Assembly: GCA_964006375.1 (NCBI GenBank)
Contig: OZ023263.1
Location: 132,102,454-132,166,453 of the forward strand
DNA from: Tillus elongatus
Taxonomy: Eukaryota; Arthropoda; Insecta; Coleoptera; Cleridae
Length of the DNA: 64,000 bases
Direction of reading: 5' to 3'
Of this stretch, positions 24,793 through 39,993 are shown one piece after another (position 1 is the stretch's first letter; each line of letters begins with the position of its first letter). A program made the translations under genes and the position numbers. The notes under the pieces are model-generated. The model was not told the DNA's origin and searched no databases. It saw nothing but the letters and a program-made list of their open reading frames with translations.

Positions 24793-26234
24793 ACATGTAT
24801 TATCTGGTGATCATGTAAGAACGCCAGATAAAGACGGACAGCTTTAAATAATTCCGGTTGTCTTAGACGGGCAAGTGAGTATCTCCCGTCACCGTCTGCT
24901 GATAACTTTGTTTGTTTTGCGCAAGGTGGCCATAGCGGATCCATGAAAGATGTTGGTATACTCGGCTCTTTCGGTCTTTTGTCTACTGTAGGATGGAGAG
25001 TATCCCCTTTAACAAATGTCACTGGCTTAAGTGGGAGTTGAGCTGTACCTTGCATTGATACTATGTCACTGGAGTCTACGATGTTGACCGCTGTGCTGAC
25101 AGCTGCAAAATCTTCCTTGATATTCCTATCACGATGTGTCTCATTTGTCTCTGTATGTGTCTGATGTGTGACCCGAGGGTTAGTCCGTGCAGTGCAGCTA
25201 GTGGTGGGAGAAGCCAATGTATTATGGGGTGAATCAGATGATTTTGATTGCGTTAGAGGTGAATCATGTCGTGTCTCCTCAAACCAGCGAACACAGATCC
25301 CCTGGGGCCAGAACGCGGGATCTAATAATTTCTCCGCGTATGCAGGTTTCAATCCTATCTTATAATTAATGTAGGAGAGCTTTTCAGTATCTTCTCTTTC
25401 TGACCTCTTGATAAGTGGCTCTATGTGCACATAATCAGTAATGCCTAATTTATTTTTTATGAGGCCCACAATTAGCTGTGGTTTGAAATGGGGAGGCACA
25501 TTAGAAACGTGTACGTATCGTCTATCGTAGCTTATGTTCCTTTTAGAAGTAGCTTGAGAATGTTTGTAGTCTTCTGTTTGAGATGATGAGTCTTTAAGAT
25601 GTAATAATTTGGAGGGATGCTTTTCCTTGTCGACTGGGGTTGGCTTACTTTCTATAAGTTTCGTAATTTTACACATATTTTCCTCCAGTTTTTTGAAATT
25701 CCTGTTTATTTGTTGCGTAGCGGGGTCATATATTTCAACATTAATTGGCTCATTATCTTTAGTGTCCTGCTTATAAAAAACTGACATTAGTGTGGCGACA
25801 TCAGATTGTATTTTGTCAAGAGAGGTTTTGATCACCTGTGGGTTTTTTAACAGGTCATCTGCACAGTTTATCAGTGAATTTAATGAGCTCTTTTTATTCT
25901 TCTGTTCTTGATCTATGCCCATGCATACATCGTACGTCTCCTCAATTGCTGGTTTTAGTCTGGCGATACTTCTTACGTCATTAGCCAATGCCTCAAATTC
26001 GTCTCTTGGGACCATTGTATCAATTATTTTGCTCACCTTCTGATGCAAATATTTAAGGTTGTGCGAATCGCAGGCGTTGCATACGTATCGTACTAATCTA
26101 TTATTAGAACGAGCAAGGCTCTTAAATAAGTCCTTATCAATGTCGGAGCATTTCAGACAAAAGAGTCTTCTACAGTCGCCAGAGCATTGTAGTGATTTGT
26201 TGTTTAAATTACAAACGCTACAGATAGACGACAT
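24780..26234 (-). CDS. ORF1 protein of the CR1-like element (PHD finger plus RRM-like)
   Basis: 484 codons from the methionine of MSSICSVCNLNN; an upstream in-frame ATG would add 15 residues. Residues about 4-56 form a Cys-rich PHD-like finger (CSVC, CSGDC, CLKC, CNAC). The middle holds low-complexity and coiled-coil-like segments. Residues about 225-320 (YVHVSNVPPHFKP... to ICVRWFE) look like an RNA-recognition-motif-type fold, as in ORF1 proteins of CR1/L2-group elements. Such proteins bind element RNA and chaperone it. The ORF is long and uninterrupted although ORF2 is wrecked. The true C-terminus may lie downstream (see 24,544-24,792). Confidence 0.75.
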   Translation of the reverse strand: MSSICSVCNLNNKSLQCSGDCRRLFCLKCSDIDKDLFKSLARSNNRLVRYVCNACDSHNLKYLHQKVSKIIDTMVPRDEFEALANDVRSIARLKPAIEETYDVCMGIDQEQKNKKSSLNSLINCADDLLKNPQVIKTSLDKIQSDVATLMSVFYKQDTKDNEPINVEIYDPATQQINRNFKKLEENMCKITKLIESKPTPVDKEKHPSKLLHLKDSSSQTEDYKHSQATSKRNISYDRRYVHVSNVPPHFKPQLIVGLIKNKLGITDYVHIEPLIKRSEREDTEKLSYINYKIGLKPAYAEKLLDPAFWPQGICVRWFEETRHDSPLTQSKSSDSPHNTLASPTTSCTARTNPRVTHQTHTETNETHRDRNIKEDFAAVSTAVNIVDSSDIVSMQGTAQLPLKPVTFVKGDTLHPTVDKRPKEPSIPTSFMDPLWPPCAKQTKLSADGDGRYSLARLRQPELFKAVRLYLAFLHDHQIIHVCRV

Positions 26235-27039
26235 TGTAATATGTTTATTTACCACGGTGTATAAATGTAGAACAAACAAACAGTATGTAGGTCACGTTAT
26301 ATTTTAGCTGCTACTGCATTTTCTATGAACTTGACTTTGAATATATTGTAGCTGTAGGAATTTACTTAAAATTGCAAATATCTCACCAGGGTCAGCAGGT
26401 CAGCATAATAGGTCATCGTACCTCAATCGACATTTTAACCATAGAAAACCTCTAGTATGACGTTGTATATGGATTATCTGGACACCTGTGTATTGTGTAT
26501 AGTAAATTCCATTCAAAATAAAAGACAAAGTTCAAATTTCCAAAATGTGTGTAATTATAATATGATATGGTCTACACATATGTACTTCAGTGACTGCTTA
26601 TTTTTCATTGTAATAAAACAACAAAAATGCTTAATCATTGCAGTCGATCATATTATAATATGTAAATATGTATATTCATGTACCCATGTCATATACGTTA
26701 TTCGTTTCAGTGATATTGTATCTTACCTAATATTTTAATATTTGGCATCTGAAAATGCATTCATAATGTGTTATCGATAATAATAACATAACCTATTACG
26801 AGCCATTTAAAGTAGGTAGTCCCTGAAGTTAACGCAAAGCACATGTTTTGTATGTATACGTATGTATATACATTAGAGATGTCCTGGAAGTAACCGATAT
26901 GTTCTAATTGTAAGATAATTAATTAAGGTGATTATACATAGTAAAACTATATGGATGTATATCATTGTACATGCTTTTTAATCAGATGTATACATTTAAA
27001 ACAACATTATTTTTAATGTCCCTGAAAGCCACACTACAT

Positions 27040-27048
<9 letters not shown>

Positions 27049-27130
<82 letters not shown>

Positions 27131-27217
27131 ATGAGGAGGCATTGATGTTAGATTTTTGAAAAGTTCTTCCAATGAGCGCGGACTGGCCTCCCTAGAACCC
27201 ACATCTACATATATATC

Positions 27218-27295
<78 letters not shown>
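27049..27295. repeat. Two (TA)n tracts separated by 92 bp
   Basis: TA runs occupy about 27,049-27,128 and 27,220-27,295, with a short unique spacer between them (ccatgaggaggcattgatg...). The first closes the second copy of the duplicated unit and the second abuts the hairpin at 27.3 kb. ORFs of alternating Ile/Tyr across them are artefacts. Confidence 0.95.
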
Positions 27296-27297
<2 letters not shown>

Positions 27298-27743
27298 TAA
27301 GTAAATTAATAATTTGATTTCAATAAATTGTCATAATTATCTATATTTGACTGATGAATAAGAGGGATATGCAACCCATAGTACACTGAAGTTAATTTAT
27401 AATATAACATATATACATACAGGTATAAATTCGAATAATGGAAACACCAAATCATTAAACATTTATTCAACAAATACATTAATAAAATTTATACAGGGTC
27501 ATACATAAATATTATGTAAATTGTCAATATAAAAAAGTTTCTATTTATATTTTTGATATACAACAAATCAAAGTAAAATCATCATAAATTATACACATTA
27601 AAATAAATTAAACTATAAAATTATAAATCAAAAACAAAAAGATTTACATATATACAGGGTGATCCTTTTCCCATAGATATAAATAAAAATCATTTTATAC
27701 AAAAAAAAGAAAATAATTTTAAATAAATAAGCCCATTAGTAAC

Positions 27744-27825
<82 letters not shown>

Positions 27826-28274
27826 GTTACTAATGGGCTTATTTATTTAAAATTATTTTCTTTTTTTTGTATAAAATGATTTTTATTTATATCTATGGGA
27901 AAAGGATCACCCTGTATATATGTAAATCTTTTTGTTTTTGATTTATAACTTTATAGTTTAATTTATTTTAATGTGTATAATTTATGATGATTTTACTTTG
28001 ATTTGTTGTATATAAAAATATAAATAGAAACTTTTTTATATTGACAATTTACATAATATTTATATGTATGACCCTGTATAAATTTTATTAATGTATTTGT
28101 TGAATAAATGTTTAATGATTTGGTGTTTCCATTATTCGAATTTATACCTGTATGTATATATGTTATATTATAAATTAACTTCAGTGTACTATGGGTTGCA
28201 TATCCCTCTTATTCGTCAGTCAAATATAGATAATTATGACAATTTATTGAAATCAAATTATTAATTTACTTACT
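27296..28274. repeat. Near-perfect long hairpin, 452-bp arms around a (TA)n loop
   Basis: The left arm (27,296-27,747) and right arm (27,823-28,274) are equal in length and reverse-complementary, with only a handful of differences that I can find (for example one in gactgatgaataag versus the complement of cttattcgtcagtc). The loop is about 75 bp of pure TA repeat. Each arm contains two copies of the word tacagggt, common at the ends of insect repeats. There is no coding potential. This could be a foldback transposon, an inverted duplication, or a hairpin-RNA locus. Confidence 0.92.
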
Positions 28275-29638
28275 GCTGTGCCCTAGTTTTTTCTTCTTTG
28301 TCTCAGTCGTGGATTCTGCTAAATAGGGGAAAAGAAATAGCCTGCTAATATGAAATTTATCTTATTTTAGGTCTTATTGATTTCGCAAAGAATTATGTAA
28401 TTTTTTTTTATAACAAGTCTTATTTGACAGAATGTTAAATTTAAACCTAATCAGATCCGTTAGTACAAATATTAATCTTACTAACAAATTAAATGGTTAA
28501 AATTATTGACAGAATTTTGATTGGTTTGCAAATTTTTATGAACAAATTTTTTACATGGTTTTCCGAACTTTTATACTACGATCCTCACGCCCTCTAAGTT
28601 TGTATCTTTGAATTATGGTAAATGCAATTAAGATTTCTGTTTATGTAGAAAATCTTATTCTCCCATGAATGCTTTTGCTTGATGGATGTTTGACAGTATT
28701 GACTGTCTTTATTTGAAATAATTTGCCCCCTTGTTCTGATTTAGACAAAATAAAATAGATTTCAAACCTTGATTCCTCGCTAGTTGTGGTAGGTATCTCT
28801 AGATGTGGTTATTCTTATATATACATATACTGTTTTCTAGTGTAATTATTACGTTAAAACTTCATTTAACACATTCTGTTTGTTTTAGTGATACAATGGA
28901 TCTTTTATACATACAATATACTTTAAATTATTCCATTTCTTTGGGAAGCAATATATGACGCTGTTCTCGCGTCTTAATTTCTTTAACAACCCACAATAAT
29001 TAACGAACAAAAGCGGAAATCTTCTCCAATTTCATCTCCAGTGTTGTTTCCTGTTTGATACCAAAGCATTCTCTCTTGAAATTAATTAATACCTTTTTGA
29101 CAGCTATTCATCTTTGAAAAGACCCGGTAAGTTCAAATATTATTATTCTACATCGTTATTCTTAAAATGACATTTGGCCTAACCTTATTTCTTAGACATA
29201 ACCATAACCAATAATAAATTTAAAAACTAAATAAGTTTATATGCTGTAATCTTGATTTAAAAAGTCTCACAACACAAAAAAACACTGTCCTTGACAAACT
29301 CCAGTTCATTGTTTACCTAAAAACAAACTTATATATACATTATACAAAGTGTTTGTTTATTTTATTACATTTAGGTAAGTTTCTTAGAGCATAATTCTTT
29401 GGTATGTATGTCATGATTAAGAATTTAAGCTATTTGTATATAGATTTTTGGCTCTTTTAAATTCATCTAAACTGAAATACTTGCCAAATTTGCTAGTTAT
29501 AAATTTGAAAAGTTTAATTAATGATTATTTTAACAAATTATGGCTTTATACCTGTCATTGCTTATCCAAATAACACTGACTAACAATAATAGAGAATATG
29601 CTTATATATTAAAGTTTTTAATTTGTTTTATATTTTAG
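28275..29638. other. Non-repetitive AT-rich stretch with possible splice sites
   Basis: This is the longest stretch that I cannot tie to a repeat. No ORF of note is present. A good splice-donor match, gacccg followed by gtaagt, occurs at 29,127-29,132, and another gtaagt at about 29,374. With the exon candidate at 29,639 it might be the 5' end of a host gene. A C-run occurs just downstream, at about 29,767. Confidence 0.35.
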
Positions 29639-29712
29639 TGTAAAGAAAAATATGTCGTACGATGGGATATGTATACAATCTACAGAGAGCCCATATACAT
29701 CACGTGTAAACC
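29639..29712 (+). other. Candidate internal exon of a host gene
   Basis: A 74-bp segment is preceded by a pyrimidine-rich acceptor (ttgttttatattttag) and followed by a strong donor (gtaagtat). It contains an ATG at 29,652 with an open frame through the donor, starting MSYDGICIQSTESPY. The combination is suggestive, but both signals are short and common in AT-rich DNA. No homology is recognised. Confidence 0.25.
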
Positions 29713-29970
29713 GTAAGTATTGTACTTACTACTGATCAGTGGTCCTACTATAACCCCCCATTTCTAAGCTGACCCCCCCCCCCAATTTTGTAGGTCTGAC
29801 GATTTACATAATTGAACCAATAATCGGAGCTTAACGTCATCAAACTAGCTTCCGTAAGGGTTTTCATTTTGGTTTTATAGAAAAATTTATTGGGGATTCA
29901 TTATGTACACTCTGATGCAGTAACAGTTTATAATGTGCAATTTCCCAGCACAATATATGTGTGTGTGTTT

Positions 29971-30315
29971 TGTTTCTTTAACGTCGGCCTATTTCCGCGA
30001 CTATGGCCAATCACCGACGCCAGGGAGCAGTTTCACCTCACTATCCTGGAAATTTTGCCGAACCCCTGCCTTTCTGTAAGGAGGGTAGGGATCTTTAACG
30101 TGCCCAACATCGTATGTACACGGGACCGACGGCTTTACGCCCCCTCCGAAGGAAGGAACGTGCAGACATTCAACTTGCTCAAATACAATACCAGAACCTC
30201 GGTTGATGTTAATATTACAGTTTGTACTGAAAAAGTGAAAGGAGTACCCTGGGAACGAACTCAGTACCCTTCGGTTAAGAGGCACACGTTCTTACCCCTG
30301 AACTACCGAGGTTCT
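29971..30315 (-). mobile_element. tRNA-headed SINE, copy 5 (minus strand)
   Basis: Reverse-complement copy of the family at 9.7 kb: tail-proximal tttctttaacgtcggcc at the left, gggatctttaacgtgcc in the body, and the tRNA-like head with gaactcagtaccct and ctaccgaggttct at the right. It lies outside the duplicated unit, so it is an independent insertion. It directly abuts the longest (TA)n tract. Confidence 0.85.
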
Positions 30316-30326
30316 AGCACAATATA

Positions 30327-34769
<4,443 letters not shown>

Positions 34770-34854
<85 letters not shown>
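34770..34854. repeat. (TA)n microsatellite
   Basis: This TA tract caps the right end of the 4.2-kb inverted repeat, mirroring the tract at 30.3-30.6 kb. Confidence 0.95.
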
Positions 34855-34856
<2 letters not shown>

Positions 34857-35207
34857 ATACCTCACCGTGACAGTATTATTTCCCGAAACTACTTCGATTG
34901 GAATTAGGAAAATTTGGGCAACAGTGTTTTCGGGCATGGTTTTACTAAAGTGGCGCCCATGTATCCGGTTATACCGAAAGTTGACGTCATCTTCCGTATT
35001 TTAAATACTGCATTTTTGCATTTTGCATTTTTGCATTTTTGAATTATTTCATGTTTGGATTCTGGGTAACGTTTTAGGTGGACTTTCATCAAGTTTCCTA
35101 AAACTAACCATTTTTAAGATATTAAATATGTATTTTACAGTAAGAAACAACATTCACATGAGAAGTAGCTGGGATCCCTATGTTTTCCATCTATGCTTTC
35201 AACGCTG

Positions 35208-35293
35208 CATACAGGGTGTCGGAAATTTAACGCCGAGTTAAGCTAAATACAAACCTTCATATGTCGGTTTTCTCAAATTGAACACCCTGTATG
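35208..35293. repeat. Short 12-bp-TIR hairpin element (86 bp)
   Basis: Perfect inverted ends, catacagggtgt and acaccctgtatg, enclose about 60 bp. The terminal word tacagggtgt is typical of ends of insect repetitive elements, so this may be a tiny MITE or an internal fragment of one. A short tgcattttt simple repeat lies upstream at about 35,010-35,042. Confidence 0.55.
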
Positions 35294-35689
35294 TTTTTCC
35301 ATATTCTGATAAAAAAATGTATTCCCTTTCAAACTATATAATGTTTTGTATACCTATCTGTTTAACTTTTAATGTTATCGGCTGTTATTTGTGTAACAAA
35401 CCAAAATCATGTAATTTCTTGCGAGGATGGTTATAAACTTCTTAGCAAAACTTCAAAACAAACAACTAAGCTGTCACCAGTTATTATTAGTTGTTAATTT
35501 CTCGGTAGTGGCATTTACTGTTTAAAGAAAACAGAACATAATACATATTTAAATGCTGATATTTTAAAATTATTATTTATTCACGGAAAGTGCAATGGGA
35601 TTATAAACAGATTATGTACAGTTTTTAATGAGACATGGCCCAATTTGCCCCCAATGAACGGAAACAAGTTACGAAGAATTCTAAAAAAT

Positions 35690-36617
35690 CATTGTGAGAT
35701 GTACGACAGGGTCGCCATCTCGGTGCGGATCCAGGTAGTATGTTGTCACGACAGCTCCAAATAACACAAAATGTCATAAAATAGAGACTGTGTACAACCA
35801 ACTAACAATTTTGTAAGTTGTCAGCCCTGGCCCATTTCTTCCCTAATATAGGGACAATGTATGTAAGGCTAGATGTATTCTCATCATAATATAATTAATT
35901 ACTATACAATACTGTATATTAATTACATCGAGAACACAGCTACAAAGTAATACGGCTATGGTAGCCAGCCTCCTAGAACATTGTGAGATGTACGACGATG
36001 TCGTCATCTCGGTGTGGTACTAGGTAGTATGTTGTCACGACAGCTCGAAATAACACAGTGTATAAAATAGAGACTGTGTACAACCAAATAAAAAAAAATT
36101 AAATTGTTAGCTCTGGTCCATTGCTTCCCTAACATAGGGACAATGTATGTGAGCCTGGAGGTAATCTCACCATGATTAGAACCGCAGACAGGTTTCGCTC
36201 TAATTAGAGCTCGTCAGTACGGTATACTAATTACAGCGAGAACAAAGTTATAAAGTAATCGGGCTATGGTAGCCAGCTTCCTAGAACATTGTGAGATGTA
36301 CGACAGGGTCGCCATCTCGGTGCGGAACCAGGAAGTATGTTGTCACGACAGCTCCAAATAGCACAAAATGTTATAAAATAGTGACCGTGTACAACCAACT
36401 AACAATTTTGTAAATTGTCAGCCCTGGTCCATTTATTCCCTAATATAGACACAATGTATGTAAGGCTAGTGTATTCTCACCATAATTAAACTGCAGACCG
36501 GTTTTACTTTAATTAAAGCTCGTCAGTGCGGTATACTAATTACAGCGAGAACATAGCTATTAAGTAGTAAGTAGTAAGTAGTAAGTAATACGGCTATGGC
36601 AGACAGCCTCCTAGAAC
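35690..36617 (+). repeat. Tandem repeat, about 300-bp unit, three copies
   Basis: Three consecutive units begin with cattgtgagatgtacgac at 35,690, 35,979 and 36,287 (periods 289 and 308). The last ends near 36,617. Shared landmarks are gtatgttgtcacgacagctc, agactgtgtacaacca-like words, gacaatgtatgt and the unit-end agcctcctagaacat. Units 2 and 3 contain an extra segment around gctctaattagagctcgtcag. No ORF is present. This is a short satellite-like array. Confidence 0.85.
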
Positions 36618-38194
36618 ATTTACATTTTTGCATAAAAACATATTCTAATTGCTTGCATTTTAGGTGACAGGTTCTTAGCTCTTTCAGATGAAAGAGTTTT
36701 CCAAAGAAAAAAGTGAATCAAATTTATTTAAATGCAATATTGTCTGTGGTTTTTCAATAAGGATAAGATGTGTTCTAGTTGCTTATTTTATGTTATTATT
36801 AGCTCATTTAAAAACTAACAAAAATCAGATTTTCGTGTTTCTTAATATTTGTTGCGCTGTGTTTTACCTGATTTACATTATCATTTACATCTAGTTAATT
36901 TCGGATCTTTACATGTACTTTTTTTATCTTGTACTTACAAATTGTTGCAGCACCCATCTCTAGTCATTGTGTTTGGTATATTTAAGATACTCTAAATAAA
37001 CTAACTAAGTACACGTTTTGAGAAACAAGGGCATAATATGATATTCTAAATTATATGTATGACTTGATTTTGAAATGTATGTGAACGTATTGATTTTTAC
37101 ACTGGCATAATAACAAAGGCTTGTAAAGTGTCTTGGATATTTGCAAATGGAACATGTGATTATGAAAAACGCGGAAAGAATCCTATTTCTATATAGGGAT
37201 ATAAGAAAAGACAACGTATAAGTTTCGAATGCTGTCAAAACGTCAATACCAACAATATATAGCCGAACCGTAGTTTATCGGTGATTCAATTTGATCGGTG
37301 TATCTTCTCCAAGTTCGCAATAAGATTCCGAAAGCACCTCGGCTAAGAAATTTCGCTGACAATCACGTAGAAGCTGCTTACAATAAACGTCTCAAACAGG
37401 CAAAGTGCTGTCGATACTTTATTTATTTGGTAAGAATGCAGGCTTATCTGATGGCAGATAATTGAAATTCGCACTTGTTGGAGCCATTAATCGTTTGTAA
37501 TTAGTTCCTCTGTTTATACTGCATCTTCGTAGGATTTAATCAAAGGCGTATTCTATAACGATTACGAACCATGCGAGGCACAAATCTTAAAGTATACTAT
37601 ACATTAGAAATGTTCAAACTACCACTACACATATTTAACAATGTTATTATTTCTAGCGTAAATACAGAACAAAAAGGATAAGCAATCAATTAACGTCGGG
37701 GTCACCAATATGGATGTTAATTGCACTTGTTGATATTAAATCCATACGTAAACATTTAATATACTTTATTATTTCACTAACTGAATAAACTATATAATAC
37801 ATTTAGCTATAAAACAATCACAACAGTACATGAGTACATAACAGATAACCGAGCGTGGAGAGACGTGTGATCACTGTGTCGGTTGGTAGCGAGGAGAGAG
37901 ATATATCCCTGTTGTCTCTTATATCGTAGTTCTTGACAGCTTGCTGTCGAATAACGTAACGCAACGTTTAACTGTCAAGAGTATTTATGCAGAAACATAG
38001 AGTAGGGTTGACGGAAACACTGCGGTCGGAACCACCGCCACAGTGCATATTTCCATTTCAACGATCGCAATGAATTAGGTTTACATTTAAAAAAATAGAT
38101 TATATACCAATTAGCCAATTTTTACTCCTTTTGTTCATACTGCCCCACAGACATATACTGACTTTCATAAAGTTATTTAATAATGAGTGGGAGC
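36618..38194. other. Unassigned AT-rich stretch
   Basis: No gene or named repeat is recognised. The longest ORFs (68 and 77 codons) have no recognisable domain. A relatively GC-balanced segment at about 37,850-38,050 (gagcgtggagagacg...gtcggaaccaccgcc) could be a fragment of an LTR or transposon end, but no second copy is present to test that. Confidence 0.4.
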
Positions 38195-39132
38195 GCTGCG
38201 GTGCCTCACTCATTCGATAACTCTTCGAAGCATGCTTGAAATTTAATAATTTATGGTATTCTGAGAAATGCCATCACAGGCTTCTTGAATTCGTTGACAA
38301 GGGTAAACTAGGTTATTTGGTGTTTGGGGAAAATAACACAGTCGATTGCCAGTTATATCCCACACATCTTCGATTGATCGAAAGTCCGGGGAGCAAGAAG
38401 GCCATGGAAGCAGAGTCCACGTTACTTTGTTGCAAGAACCCTGTAGTAACGTTTGCTGTATGAGGACGTGTGTAGATTTGTTGAAAAAGTCGTTGAATTA
38501 ATCCTCGTAGGTATGGCAGTTCAACAGGCTGCAGTGCGTTTTGTATGTAATCATTTGCATTCAAATGCCTGTCAATAAAAACTAGAGGTGACCTGCAACA
38601 GTATGCTACCGCACCCCATACCATCATTCACCGTATAAGGACCGTATATAGTTCCACAGCAAATTATAATTTTCTGCGTTCCTTACGTAATCACCTTTCT
38701 CTTTCGCGACCATCGTGGACCCTATTCACCATCACAATGGTATCTGCCGTTACACCACTCAACCTGAGCACCACTTAGTCGAGATCTCAGTGGGAGACAT
38801 CAAAATGGTTATATGAACGAAGCCCAAAAGCACATATTCTTTGATCGTTACCATAGAGGCCCTTTGTTGTAAAACTCCCAACCAAGTATTTTCTGTCTAC
38901 TGTGTTGTGGAAACTGTCTTGTAAATTCGCAATCCTGAAATGACCATATTCCGGTGCTGAAGTTGGTCGAGGACGTCCGGATCCCTGACGACAGTGATGC
39001 ATTCCTTCTTCACACCACCTGGACAAACATTATAACACTGCTGACACAGTGCGTCTTAAGCGGTTTGAAATTTGTCTGAAAATCCAGCTTCCCGCATACC
39101 AACAATGCGCCCCCTTTCGAATTCACTTAAAT
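38195..39132 (-). pseudogene. Tc1-like transposase, decayed
   Basis: On the minus strand the order matches a Tc1/mariner-superfamily transposase. First comes an N-terminal helix-turn-helix start (SEFERGRIVGMREAGFS) near 39,130, then GSGRPRPTS, the MMVWGAVAYCCRSPLVFI segment, YIQNALQP and PYLRG, and a C-terminal tail ending ISSMLRRVI near 38,200. Several frameshifts and stops interrupt it. The RPHTA-like block is present but the upstream FQQD-type catalytic Asp is changed (FQQIYTRPHTA). Terminal inverted repeats were not found. A functional enzyme would be about 340 residues; this copy cannot make one. Confidence 0.75.
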
Positions 39133-39511
39133 AATGGTAGTTGTTCCTAATAAATTGAGCACGAATTGACACGAATTATTGCGTCAAACTGAAAAAAATC
39201 GCTAATTTAAAGAGACAATTCTTGGATAAAACAAAATCTAAAAGCGTGGACGCAGCAAGTGCATTATGGTACTGAATTTTCATAAAAACGTATTTAATAG
39301 CAAATATGTCTTTTTTTTAATGAAAGCAGGCGTCAAATTTGGTATAACTTTATTGTTTGAAAAAGTACAAAAATTTTCCAAAAATAAACTCTAGATGTAA
39401 CTCAGCCGGAGGAGTCTGTTTTTGTTTTCTCTCTGTATCCCCCCCCCCCTCTCTGGCTCTGCCAATGCATCGTATATTTAACATGGTGGGCGTTATGTGA
39501 GAATCAAGGTG
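39133..39511. other. Spacer between the Tc1 fragment and the Polinton
   Basis: AT-rich sequence with a C/CT-rich run near 39,440-39,455. No gene or element end is recognised. Confidence 0.4.
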
Positions 39512-39517
39512 CCAGGT
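39512..39517 (+). other. Left target-site duplication of the Polinton (ccaggt)
   Basis: Six bases immediately before the AG terminus. They match the six bases after the right terminus (ccagat, 50,661-50,666) with one mismatch. A 6-bp duplication is the standard target footprint of Polinton/Maverick integration. Confidence 0.7.
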
Positions 39518-39547
39518 AGTAGGTATGGCGACACTTGGGACAGACAG

Positions 39548-39906
39548 TGACGTCACAGGAAGTGACGTCACTGGCGCCGGCGCATGGCCACGCCCTTGCG
39601 CCACGCCCCCGGCGCCGGCGCCTGCCCTGGCGCCGGCGCCTACCCTGGCGCCGGCGCCAGCCCTGGCGCCACGCCCTGCGCCACGCCCTGGCGCCGGCGC
39701 CTAGCCACGCCCCGGCCCCGGCGCCAGCCCAGGCGCCTGCCCCGGCGCCCAGCCACGCCCCCAAGATGACGTTCAAGATGGCTTCCAATGTAACCTAAAG
39801 GTCATTGACCTGTCTAGGAAACTTTGGCCAGGTCGTCTCCAAGATCTTATTTTTCAGTGGTTATCTTGCTCGAGGCATTTAATATCCTGGCCAGACAGTG
39901 ACGTCA
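39548..39906. promoter_or_regulatory. CRE-type octamers in the left TIR
   Basis: Perfect TGACGTCA palindromes occur at 39,548-39,555, 39,563-39,570 and 39,899-39,906. This octamer is the consensus cAMP-response element bound by CREB/ATF bZIP proteins. Three copies per TIR, mirrored in the right TIR, suggest a host-factor-responsive promoter or origin element. That function is inferred. Confidence 0.5.
39570..39766. repeat. GC-rich GGCGCC block of the left TIR
   Basis: About 200 bp of irregular repeats of ggcgccggcgcc and cacgccc, standing out sharply from an AT-rich genome. All frames are open and give Ala/Pro/Arg-rich low-complexity readings, which I treat as non-coding. Confidence 0.85.
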
Positions 39907-39993
39907 CATGACTTGGGCCAGACAGTCACATGCAAACATTTCAAAGTGTCTAACCTATTACTTCAAATTATTATATTTTGAAAAAAAACCATT

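Larger units (their letters stand above)
21941..26404 (-). mobile_element. CR1-group non-LTR retrotransposon, 4.46 kb, decayed
   Basis: The duplicated unit provides the empty site (10,550-10,570), so the borders are sharp. The insertion is flanked by ATAAT on both sides (21,936-21,940 and 26,405-26,409). Read on the minus strand it has a short leader, ORF1 with a PHD-like finger and an RRM-like segment, then endonuclease and reverse transcriptase. It ends in about three copies of a heptamer (acattat) instead of poly(A). PHD-containing ORF1 plus a microsatellite 3' tail fit the CR1/Crack/Daphne group. The second ORF is broken by an internal deletion, a nonsense codon and frameshifts, so the copy is inactive. 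It inserted into unit 2 after the duplication. Confidence 0.85.
11287..27048 (+). repeat. Segmental duplication, unit 2 (interrupted by later insertions)
   Basis: This is the second copy of the 11.2-kb unit, colinear with 107-11,215. Compared with unit 1 it has a piggyBac fragment at 12.52-13.14 kb and lacks the counterpart of 1,674-2,957. It has about 350 bp extra with a TA tract at 14.07-14.42 kb, about 580 bp extra including a palindrome at 14.6-15.17 kb, and a CR1-like insertion at 21,941-26,404. The unit resumes at 26,410 exactly where it broke off at 21,940. Its internal inverted repeat lies at about 15,245-16,508 and 19,240-20,366. No host gene is visible. Confidence 0.88.

Noticed and set aside
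37005..37238. 77-codon minus-strand ORF with hydrophobic stretches
   Set aside because: AT-rich chance ORF; no start context, homology or neighbour supports it.
39535..39798. Overlapping Ala/Pro/Arg-rich ORFs on both strands of the TIR (also 50,266-50,734)
   Set aside because: All frames are open because the block is GC-rich repeat sequence; products are low complexity and differ between the two TIRs.
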